Source of the DNA: Candidatus Kirkpatrickella diaphorinae
GTDB taxonomy: Bacteria; Pseudomonadota; Alphaproteobacteria; Acetobacterales; Acetobacteraceae
Direction: 5' to 3'
DNA: 64,000 bases
Assembly (NCBI RefSeq): GCF_025736875.1
Contig: NZ_CP107052.1
Span: 856,001-920,000, forward strand
Program-made: the position numbers and the translations under genes
Shown: piece by piece, positions 7,517 to 14,632 of the stretch
Layout of the letters: each line of letters begins with the position of its first letter
Numbering within the stretch: the stretch's first letter is position 1
Notes under the pieces: generated by a model
Seen by the model: the letters and a program-made list of their open reading frames with translations, nothing else
The model's database searches: none
Told to the model about the DNA's origin: nothing

Positions 7517-9304
7517 ATGAATGTAAGCGAATATCTCCTTAAACGCCTGAAGGAATGGGGCCTCCACCGCGTTTACGGTTATCCGGGAGACGGCATTGGC
7601 GGCATTGACCTCGCTTTGCAGAAAGCGGTTGATCGGGGTGACCTTGAATATGTGCAGGTGCGGCATGAGGAAATGGCCGCCTTCATGGCCTCGGCACATG
7701 CCAAATTCACCGGCCAGCCGGGGCTTTGCATCGCCACCTCCGGCCCGGGCGCCATCCATTTACTGAACGGACTTTACGACGCCAAAATGGACCATGTCGG
7801 GGTGGTGGCCATTATGGGCCAGCAGGCCAGCACCTGTATCGGCGCGAATTACCAGCAGGAGGTTGATCTTCAATCCCTCTGCAAAGACCTCGCCAATGAC
7901 TATGTCGTCACCGTCTCCAACCCTTATCAGATCCGCCACGCAATTGACCGCGCCGTGCGTATCGCGCGCGATAAGCACGTGCCGACTGTCGTCATCATCC
8001 CCAATGATGTGCAGATCAAACCTTTCAAGGAAGCGCCGAACGCCCATGGTTTCACCCATACAGGCATTGGCGAGACGACGTTCGCGCATGTCACGGATGT
8101 TGCCGGGCTGCACGAGGCGGCGCGCATTCTCAATGAAGGGGAACGCGTCGCCATCCTTGCCGGCGCCGGTGCGCTGAACGCTACGGAAGCCCTGCTGACC
8201 GTCGCGGAAACGCTGGGGGCCGGGATTGCCAAGGCGCTTCTGGGCAAGGCCGCCGTGCCCGATCATTATCCTTTCGTCACAGGCTCAATGGGTTTGCTGG
8301 GGACGAAGCCCTCCTGGGACATGATGAAGGAATGCGACACACTTCTCATGGTCGGCTCCGCCTTCCCTTATAGTGAATTCCTCCCCGATCCGGGGAAGGC
8401 AAAGGGGGTGCAGATCGATATTGAGCCCGCCAATATGTCCCTCCGCTACCCGATGGATGTGTGCCTCCAAGGGGATAGCGCGTCCGTCCTCAAAGCGCTC
8501 CTGCCCCTGCTGAAACCGAAATCCAACCGCAAATGGCGCAAGAAAATCGAGAATAATGTCGCAAGCTGGTGGCAGCTCCTTGAAAGCCGCGCAATGCAGG
8601 AGGCCACCCCGTTAAACCCGCAGCGTGTCTTCTGGGAGTTGTCGCCCCGTCTGCCGGATAATGCCATCATCACGGCGGATTCAGGCTCCGTCGCCAATTG
8701 GTACGCGCGTGACCTCAAATTCCGCGCCGGGATGAAAGGCTCCCTCTCCGGCGGTTTGGCCTCGCTTGGCGCGGGGACGCCTTACGCGATTTCCGCCAAA
8801 ATGGCGTATCCGGAACGCACGGTCATCGCCTGTATGGGAGATGGCGCGATGCAGATGAACGGCATCAACGAGATGATCACCATTTCCAAATATTGGAAAA
8901 ACTGGTCCAATCCCCGTTTGATCGTTCTGGTTTTAAATAATGAAGACCTCAATCAGGTGACGTGGGAAGAGCGCGCGCAATCCGGTGCCGGAAAGACGGA
9001 AGTCACGCAATCCATCCCGGATTTCCCCTTCGCCAAATATGCGGAGCTTCTGGGTTTGCGCGGCATTTTCGTCAATACGCCGGACCGGCTCGGCGCCGCC
9101 TGGGATGAGGCGCTGAATGCTGACCGGCCCGTCATTCTGGAAGCCAAAACCGACCCGAATGTCCCGCCGCTCCCGCCTCATATCACCCTCGCCCAGGCGA
9201 AAGCCTTCATGACCTCCCTGATTGATGAGCCTGAACGCGCAAGCACGATGGTGAATTCCGCGCGTCAGGTGCTGGCCTCCTTCCTGCCACGCCGTCGCGA
9301 CTGA
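7517..9304 (+). CDS. Thiamine-diphosphate-dependent enzyme, pyruvate oxidase/dehydrogenase (PoxB) type
   Basis: This 595-residue protein belongs to the pyruvate oxidase/acetolactate synthase superfamily and is closest in layout to quinone-linked pyruvate dehydrogenase. The N-terminal domain has GYPGDGIGG and RHEEMAAFMA, giving the conserved glutamate that activates the cofactor (E51). The ThDP-binding motif starts at GDG (441-443) and ends at the NN near 473. The C-terminal tail is long and partly amphipathic, as in membrane-activated PoxB. AGAGGG lies 8 bases before the ATG. It heads a close-packed cluster with a membrane protein, a subunit-3-like protein and a GMC flavoprotein, so the real substrate may be another 2-oxo acid. 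Confidence 0.8.
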   Translation: MNVSEYLLKRLKEWGLHRVYGYPGDGIGGIDLALQKAVDRGDLEYVQVRHEEMAAFMASAHAKFTGQPGLCIATSGPGAIHLLNGLYDAKMDHVGVVAIMGQQASTCIGANYQQEVDLQSLCKDLANDYVVTVSNPYQIRHAIDRAVRIARDKHVPTVVIIPNDVQIKPFKEAPNAHGFTHTGIGETTFAHVTDVAGLHEAARILNEGERVAILAGAGALNATEALLTVAETLGAGIAKALLGKAAVPDHYPFVTGSMGLLGTKPSWDMMKECDTLLMVGSAFPYSEFLPDPGKAKGVQIDIEPANMSLRYPMDVCLQGDSASVLKALLPLLKPKSNRKWRKKIENNVASWWQLLESRAMQEATPLNPQRVFWELSPRLPDNAIITADSGSVANWYARDLKFRAGMKGSLSGGLASLGAGTPYAISAKMAYPERTVIACMGDGAMQMNGINEMITISKYWKNWSNPRLIVLVLNNEDLNQVTWEERAQSGAGKTEVTQSIPDFPFAKYAELLGLRGIFVNTPDRLGAAWDEALNADRPVILEAKTDPNVPPLPPHITLAQAKAFMTSLIDEPERASTMVNSARQVLASFLPRRRD

Positions 9305-9311
9305 CGCGCCC

Positions 9312-10274
9312 ATGCGCTCCATGAAATCAATGGGCCTGTCACGTCACCGCGTGGGGGATCTCGGCCAGTCACCGGCCTTGCAACGTCTCGCCCCTGCCCT
9401 CAGCGCGCTGATCTCGACCCTCATCCGAACAGGCAAGCCCGTCCCCGACCCGCGCGCGGCAGAGCGCGCCGCCCACCGCCTCAATGTCGCTTCCGCCACT
9501 TTAGCGGCCTCCGTCCTGATGGATAGCGCGGTTGAGCATTATCGCGGCAGCTTCAAAAACCCGGCCATGTATACGCCGCTCCTGACATCCGCCGCCGCCC
9601 TCGCCGTCAGCCTCCATGGCACGGCGGATCATCGACGCGCGGCGCATGTCGTGCGGGATTCTGTCTTTATCATCACGGGCGCGGTGGGCGTGATCGGGAC
9701 ATTGTTCCATCTGCGCAACGTCTATAAAAGAACGGGGCGCTTGAGCTGGCAGAACCTGTTTTACGGTGCCCCTCTGGGCGCGCCTTTTGCGATCGGCCTG
9801 TCCGGCATGTTGGGACATCTGTCTGAACGTGTCCGCGCCACGCCGCTCGGCCACCCGCCCAACGTGCATGGCATCCCCGCCGGGCGCGTCGTCAGCATCC
9901 TGACGAGTGGCGGCCTGATGGGCACGACGGCTGAGGCGTGGCTTCTGCATTTCCGTGGGAGTTATCATAATCTGGCCATGTATCTGCCCGTGACAATGCC
10001 CCCCGTCGCAGCGGCACTTCTCCTCAAAGCCGCTTCGGGCCCGGCCGGGATGTCGGCGTACAAAACACGCTGGTGGCTGCGCGCCACGGCGGCGATGGGT
10101 TTCGCGGGTACGGTCTTTCACGCGATCGGCGTGGGGCGCGACATGGATGGCTGGCGTAACTGGCAGCAAAATATCCTGAATGGCCCGCCCCTCCCCGCAC
10201 CACCTGCCTATACCGGCCTGGCCCTCGCCGGCCTCGCCGCCCTCGGGCTGATGGAGGACCATCCGGATGACTGA
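9312..10274 (+). CDS. Unrecognised membrane protein made of two homologous repeats
   Basis: I do not recognise a named family for this 320-residue protein. It has several hydrophobic segments and an internal duplication with an offset of about 137 residues: H76-YRGS-F-x-N-x-AMY matches H213-FRGS-Y-x-N-x-AMY, GVIGTLFH (H133) matches GFAGTVFH (H270), and WQNLF...GAPLGAP matches WQQNI...GPPLPAP. Each half keeps two histidines at equal places, which could ligate haem or metal or bind quinone; that is speculation. Three ATGs lie near the start (9312, 9324, 9333) without a clear ribosome-binding site, so the N-terminus is uncertain. It overlaps the next gene by 8 bases and probably anchors the dehydrogenase encoded downstream. 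Confidence 0.75.
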   Translation: MRSMKSMGLSRHRVGDLGQSPALQRLAPALSALISTLIRTGKPVPDPRAAERAAHRLNVASATLAASVLMDSAVEHYRGSFKNPAMYTPLLTSAAALAVSLHGTADHRRAAHVVRDSVFIITGAVGVIGTLFHLRNVYKRTGRLSWQNLFYGAPLGAPFAIGLSGMLGHLSERVRATPLGHPPNVHGIPAGRVVSILTSGGLMGTTAEAWLLHFRGSYHNLAMYLPVTMPPVAAALLLKAASGPAGMSAYKTRWWLRATAAMGFAGTVFHAIGVGRDMDGWRNWQQNILNGPPLPAPPAYTGLALAGLAALGLMEDHPDD

Positions 10275-10914
10275 GCACACGCCGTATCCTGGTTATGATG
10301 TCATGCGGAAACGCGCTGGCCATTCCTGGAATGACGCCACGCGCGCCGTCATTGATGCGCGGCTGGCCATCAAAGACCGCCCGGAATTCTTTTCTCCGGA
10401 AGCATGGGACACGCTGAATGCGATCTGCGACCGGATTATCCCGCAACCGCCGTCCCGGCCACGCATCCCGCTTGCAGCTTTTATTGACAGGGATCTCATC
10501 GAGGGCAATCAGCCCGGCTTCCGTCATATCGACCTCCCCCCGCGTGAAATCGCCTGGCCAACGGGACTTCAGGCGATTGAGGACGAGGCCGACCAGCTCT
10601 ATCACCGGAAATTCCCGCTTTTGCTCATGGATCAGCAGGACGCCCTACTGAAAGCGGTTGAAAATGGCGATGTAAAAGCGCCGCGCTGGGCGGAGATCCC
10701 GGCGAAACTCTTTTTCAGCACGCATCTCATGTCCGATATCATTGCTGCTTATTACGCCCACCCCGTGGCGTGGAGTGAAATCGGCTATGGCGGCCCGGCA
10801 AGTCCGCGCGGCTATGTCCGGATGCATGCCAATGAGCGTGACCCGTGGGAAGCGGCTTCAGCGGAAGATGGTCACGTCAGCAAAGTGCGAAAGATCAATC
10901 AGAATGTCCGCTGA
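10267..10914 (+). CDS. Gluconate 2-dehydrogenase subunit 3 family protein
   Basis: A 215-residue protein of the small-subunit family that partners GMC-type catalytic subunits. The typical core is present: FFSPEAWDTLNAICDRIIP (about 39-57), then a helical region with FPLLLMDQQDALL. Known members are exported by a twin-arginine signal that carries the flavoprotein with it. Here the N-terminus (MTEHTPYPGYDVMRKRAGH) has no RR motif and no hydrophobic segment, so the complex probably stays in the cytoplasm. It overlaps the membrane-protein gene by 8 bases and the GMC gene by 11, a strong sign of joint translation and one complex. Confidence 0.8.
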   Translation: MTEHTPYPGYDVMRKRAGHSWNDATRAVIDARLAIKDRPEFFSPEAWDTLNAICDRIIPQPPSRPRIPLAAFIDRDLIEGNQPGFRHIDLPPREIAWPTGLQAIEDEADQLYHRKFPLLLMDQQDALLKAVENGDVKAPRWAEIPAKLFFSTHLMSDIIAAYYAHPVAWSEIGYGGPASPRGYVRMHANERDPWEAASAEDGHVSKVRKINQNVR

Positions 10915-12553
10915 TCCGATGGCCACGCCACGCGGCATAAATGGACAGGCACCAGATGTGTTTCATCGTGGCCGCTGGATTCCGATGCAGTGCCACCGGG
11001 ACACGGATGAGGTGGATTTTGTTGTGGTTGGGACCGGTGCCGGTGGCGGGCCGTTGATCGCGCGGCTGGCGGAGATGGGTTATTCCGTCGTGGGTTTTGA
11101 TGCGGGCGCGTGGTTCCGCCCGTTGGAGGATTTCGCGTCGGACGAAACAAGTCAAAGCCAGCTTTTCTGGACGGATAACCGCCTCGTTACCGGGGACAAC
11201 CCCATCGCTATGGGTAAGAATAATAGTGGCAAGGCCGTCGGGGGCTCAACCGTGCATTATGCCATGGTGTCGCTTCGCTTCCGGCCGGATTGGTTCCTGT
11301 CACGGACGAAACTGGGATATGGCGCGGATTGGCCGGTCGATTGGCGGGAGATGTGGCGCTATTACGATATTGCCGAGCGCGACCTCGCGATCTCCGGCCC
11401 CCTCACTTATCCCTGGGGGCCGCGCCGCCCGCGATATCCCTACCGCGCGCATGAAATCAACGCGGCGGGCGAAGTCCTGGCCCGCGGGGCTGAAGCCATG
11501 GGTTATGACTGGGTGGAAACACCGCTTGCGACCCTCTCCGCCCCGCGCCATCATGCGCCATCCTGCGTTTATCGCGGGTTCTGCCGGGTGGGGTGCTCCA
11601 CCAACGCCAAGCAAAGCCAACTCGTGACGTATATTCCGCGTGCGGTCAAAGCGGGGGCGGAAATCCGTGACCTCGCCATGGTCGGGCGCGTGGAGGTCGA
11701 TGCGCGGGACCGTGCAACGGGGGTGCATTATTTCCGCAATGGAAGCTGGCATTTTCAACGCGCCAAAAACGTCATCGTCGCGGGTTACGCCATTGAAACG
11801 CCCCGCCTCCTGCTGAATTCCGCGACGCCGCGTTTCCCTGACGGCCTGTCGAACAGTTCGGGGCTGCTGGGCCGTTACTTGATGGTGCAATCCAATCAGG
11901 CGGTCTTCGGCGTGTCGGATGAGATGATCCGATGGAATAAGGGGCCACCCTCCATGACGATCACGGAACATTGGAATTACGACGATAAAAAAGATTTCTT
12001 CGGCGGTTATTGCTGGATGTCGCAAGGCCCTTTGCCGGTTGAATGGTCAGGCGCGCTTTCAAGCGGGCGGAATTTATGGGGGCAGGCGCTGCGCGATGAA
12101 ATGAGTCGCTACAATCATCAGGTCGGGCTGAAAATGGTGGGCGAAATGCTGCCGAGCCTTGATAATCTCGTCACCCTCTCCGCAGAACGCGACCAATATG
12201 GCCTGCCCGTGCCGCTTATCTCCTACTCCTGGCTTGAAAATGACAAGCGCATGATCGCCCATGCGCTGGATAAAATGCAACAAAGCCTTGAAAGCGCCGG
12301 GATTGCAGATTGCTGGCGGCAGGAAAATGACACGAACCACCTTGCCGGCACAGCGCGGATGGGGTTCAGTCAGCAGGACAGCGTTGTGGATGCGGATTGC
12401 CGGAGCTGGGACATCCGTAACCTCTGGGTCTGTGATGGTTCTGTCTTTCCGACAACGGGCGGCGTCAATCCGTCCTTGACTATCACGGCATTGGCCTTGC
12501 GCACGGCGGACCGCATCCAGACATTGCACCGTCAGGGACAGGTCACGATCTGA
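10904..12553 (+). CDS. GMC flavoprotein dehydrogenase with a predicted [3Fe-4S] motif
   Basis: A 549-residue FAD enzyme that would oxidise an alcohol, sugar or sugar acid. GTGAGGG at residues 43-49 binds FAD; the active-site pair is predicted as H479 (in NHLAGTARMG) and N522 (in GGVNPS). Cysteines 221, 227 and 231 form Cx5Cx3C, the spacing known to hold the [3Fe-4S] cluster of bacterial FAD-glucose dehydrogenase. No signal peptide is seen. I start it at 10904, where it overlaps subunit 3; 10919 is also possible, while the longer frame from 10742 only reads through the upstream gene. Electrons would leave by the iron-sulfur cluster, yet no cytochrome c gene is adjacent. The substrate is unknown. 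Confidence 0.85.
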   Translation: MSADPMATPRGINGQAPDVFHRGRWIPMQCHRDTDEVDFVVVGTGAGGGPLIARLAEMGYSVVGFDAGAWFRPLEDFASDETSQSQLFWTDNRLVTGDNPIAMGKNNSGKAVGGSTVHYAMVSLRFRPDWFLSRTKLGYGADWPVDWREMWRYYDIAERDLAISGPLTYPWGPRRPRYPYRAHEINAAGEVLARGAEAMGYDWVETPLATLSAPRHHAPSCVYRGFCRVGCSTNAKQSQLVTYIPRAVKAGAEIRDLAMVGRVEVDARDRATGVHYFRNGSWHFQRAKNVIVAGYAIETPRLLLNSATPRFPDGLSNSSGLLGRYLMVQSNQAVFGVSDEMIRWNKGPPSMTITEHWNYDDKKDFFGGYCWMSQGPLPVEWSGALSSGRNLWGQALRDEMSRYNHQVGLKMVGEMLPSLDNLVTLSAERDQYGLPVPLISYSWLENDKRMIAHALDKMQQSLESAGIADCWRQENDTNHLAGTARMGFSQQDSVVDADCRSWDIRNLWVCDGSVFPTTGGVNPSLTITALALRTADRIQTLHRQGQVTI

Positions 12554-12566
12554 AAATAACAGGATG

Positions 12567-12573
12567 AGGAGGG
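12567..12573 (+). promoter_or_regulatory. Shine-Dalgarno site that fixes a TTG start
   Basis: AGGAGGG lies 4 bases before TTG at 12578. No ATG or GTG lies between this site and the conserved N-terminus of the hydroxyacid dehydrogenase, so translation most likely begins at the TTG. Confidence 0.7.
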
Positions 12574-12577
12574 CAGT

Positions 12578-13741
12578 TTGGCAGGATTCATCGCGCGACA
12601 TCACCTCAATCGCGTTTTTTGTCTTGAGGATTTTGAAAAGCTCAGCAAGTCATGCCTCCCCCGCGCCGTTTATGAATATATCCGAAATGGCGCGGGTGCG
12701 GAGTTCTCGCTTCATTATAATGAGGCCGCCTTCCACGCGCTTCTCTGGCAGCCTTACCGCCTGCGCCAGGTCGACAAAGTCGAAACCGGCGTCACGATTT
12801 TCGGTGAGACATATAGCGTGCCTTTCGGCCTCGCGCCGACGGGCGGCGCGGCCATGGTCCGTTATGATGCTGACCGGCTGGAGGCCCGCGCCGCGCATCG
12901 TCTTGACACGCCATACATCCTCAGCGCCAACTCCCTGACACCGCTTGAAGATGTCTTCGCCGTGAATCCGCGCTCATGGTTCGCGCCTTATTTCCCGGAT
13001 GATTATGACGTGATTGACGGCATGATGGCGCGACTGGAGAAAGTGAATTGCCGCGTCATAGTTGTCACGGTGGACGTGCCTGTCGCCGCCAAACGCATCG
13101 CTGAACAACGCGCCGGTTACGCGATGCCCATCCGCCCCAATCTGCCCGCCGCGCGCGGGGCATTGGCGCATCCCGGCTGGCTGTTCGGCACGTTACTGCG
13201 TAATATCGTCGCGGAGAGGAAACCGCGGATTGAAAATATCAGGGCGCAAGGTGGCCCGGGTATTTTTTCGAAGGAGATCAAGGCCGTTGGCGGGTCCCCG
13301 AAATTTGACTGGGCGCATGTCCGGCATATTCGTGACCGCTGGAAGCATAAATTGGTGCTGAAGGGCCTTTTGCGGGCGGACGATGTCGAGAAGGCCGCCG
13401 CGCTCGGCGTTGACGCCGTGGTGCTCTCCAATCACGGCGCGCGTCAGATCGATACAACAATCAGCCCCATGGAGGCCCTGATGGAAACGCGCGCCCGCCT
13501 GCCCGATTACACGCTGATTATTGATGGCGGTTTTCGCTCCGGCAATGACGTGCTGAAAGCCATGGCGTTGGGGGCGGACCTCGTGCTGATGGGGCGGCCT
13601 TTTCTGCAGGCCTGCGCCGTGGCGGGAGAATCCGGCGTTGCCAAGGCGATCACGCTCGTCAAGGAAGATATCGCGCGTTGCATGGCCATTCTCGGAGTCA
13701 CGCAATTTGACCAGCTTAAGGAAGTATTGATTGAAAACTGA
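12578..13741 (+). CDS. FMN-dependent alpha-hydroxyacid dehydrogenase (LldD/glycolate oxidase family)
   Basis: A 387-residue TIM-barrel flavoenzyme that oxidises an L-2-hydroxy acid such as L-lactate to the 2-oxo acid and passes electrons to quinone or oxygen. The family signature SNHGARQID contains catalytic H286 and substrate-binding R289; K262 (LVLKG) contacts FMN; YEYIRNGAGAE near residue 27 is the usual N-terminal element. It starts at TTG with a strong ribosome-binding site 24 bases after the GMC gene, so it may be part of that cluster. The 2-oxo acid it yields could feed the ThDP enzyme at 7517, which is inference. L-lactate, glycolate, mandelate or a longer hydroxy acid are all possible. 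Confidence 0.85.
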   Translation: MAGFIARHHLNRVFCLEDFEKLSKSCLPRAVYEYIRNGAGAEFSLHYNEAAFHALLWQPYRLRQVDKVETGVTIFGETYSVPFGLAPTGGAAMVRYDADRLEARAAHRLDTPYILSANSLTPLEDVFAVNPRSWFAPYFPDDYDVIDGMMARLEKVNCRVIVVTVDVPVAAKRIAEQRAGYAMPIRPNLPAARGALAHPGWLFGTLLRNIVAERKPRIENIRAQGGPGIFSKEIKAVGGSPKFDWAHVRHIRDRWKHKLVLKGLLRADDVEKAAALGVDAVVLSNHGARQIDTTISPMEALMETRARLPDYTLIIDGGFRSGNDVLKAMALGADLVLMGRPFLQACAVAGESGVAKAITLVKEDIARCMAILGVTQFDQLKEVLIEN

Positions 13742-13856
13742 GATCTATCGCCAATTTTGTCCATCAAGTACCTAAAAATAATCTTCGGCCCCATTTCCGA
13801 CGACTCAAAACTGACGTATGACGTCGGATAGTAAATATTGATGACGGTGATCCGAG

Positions 13857-14630
13857 ATGATTTCTTCCTCGACAAAAGTCGATCTCAATTTCCCCCTGAT
13901 CGGCAAGACCGCCCTCGTCACTGGCGCGGGCTCAGGCATCGGGGCCGCTATTGCGGAGGCCCTTGCTGAGAAGGGCGCGCAGATCGCGGCGGTTGATGTC
14001 CAGCGGGAGCGTGCCGAGGCCACAGTGCGGCTCGTCGGCACGGACGCCCATGCTTTCACCTGCGACGTATCGTCACCTGAATCCGTTGAGACGATGGTTG
14101 ATGATGTCAAAACAATGTTCGGGCACATCGATATTCTTATCAATTGTGCCGGAGTCGTCCACCTGGCACCCGCTGAAGAACTGACGGTTGAGCAGTGGGA
14201 TAAGACGATCAACATCAACCTCAAAGGCACCTTCCTCGTCACGCGGGAGGTTGGCCGCGTCATGATCGCGCAGCGCACGGGCGGTAAAATCATCAATATG
14301 GCGTCGCAGGCCGGGAGTGTCGCGATTGCGGAACACGTGGCTTACTGCGCTTCAAAATTCGGCGTTATCGGCATGTCCAAGACATTCGCCGCGGAATGGG
14401 GGCGTCACGGTATCACCGTCAACACGATTTCCCCCACCATTGTGATGACCGAACTGGGTAAAAAAGCCTGGGCGGGTGAAAAGGGTGAAGCGGCGAAGCA
14501 GCAAATCCCCGTCGGGCGTTTTGCTGAGCCTTCTGAAATCGCCGCGGCGGTACTTTTCCTCGCCTCCCGCGGGGCGGATATGATTAATGGCGCCGACCTG
14601 CTGATTGATGGCGGCTATACGATCATCTGA
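13857..14630 (+). CDS. Short-chain dehydrogenase/reductase, polyol dehydrogenase-like
   Basis: A complete classical SDR of 257 residues: TGAGSGIG at 22-29 binds NAD(P), NCAG near 96, and the catalytic residues are S150, Y163 and K167 (YCASK). An aspartate after the second strand (AAVDVQR) favours NAD over NADP. The overall look is that of sugar-alcohol dehydrogenases such as D-threitol or galactitol dehydrogenase, which would fit the polyol permease at 5808. The gene stands alone, 115 bases after the FMN dehydrogenase, and meets the YdiJ-type gene tail to tail with only 2 bases between stops. The substrate is not provable from sequence. Confidence 0.85.
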   Translation: MISSSTKVDLNFPLIGKTALVTGAGSGIGAAIAEALAEKGAQIAAVDVQRERAEATVRLVGTDAHAFTCDVSSPESVETMVDDVKTMFGHIDILINCAGVVHLAPAEELTVEQWDKTININLKGTFLVTREVGRVMIAQRTGGKIINMASQAGSVAIAEHVAYCASKFGVIGMSKTFAAEWGRHGITVNTISPTIVMTELGKKAWAGEKGEAAKQQIPVGRFAEPSEIAAAVLFLASRGADMINGADLLIDGGYTII

Positions 14631-14632
14631 TC

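Noticed and set aside
10742-10903. Longer N-terminus for the GMC dehydrogenase
   Set aside because: This part overlaps the subunit-3 gene in another frame and lacks family resemblance; the enzyme starts at 10904 or 10919.
13796-13828. 7-base inverted repeat TCCGACG / CGTCGGA before the SDR gene
   Set aside because: Short arms with a 19-base spacer are expected by chance in GC-rich DNA.
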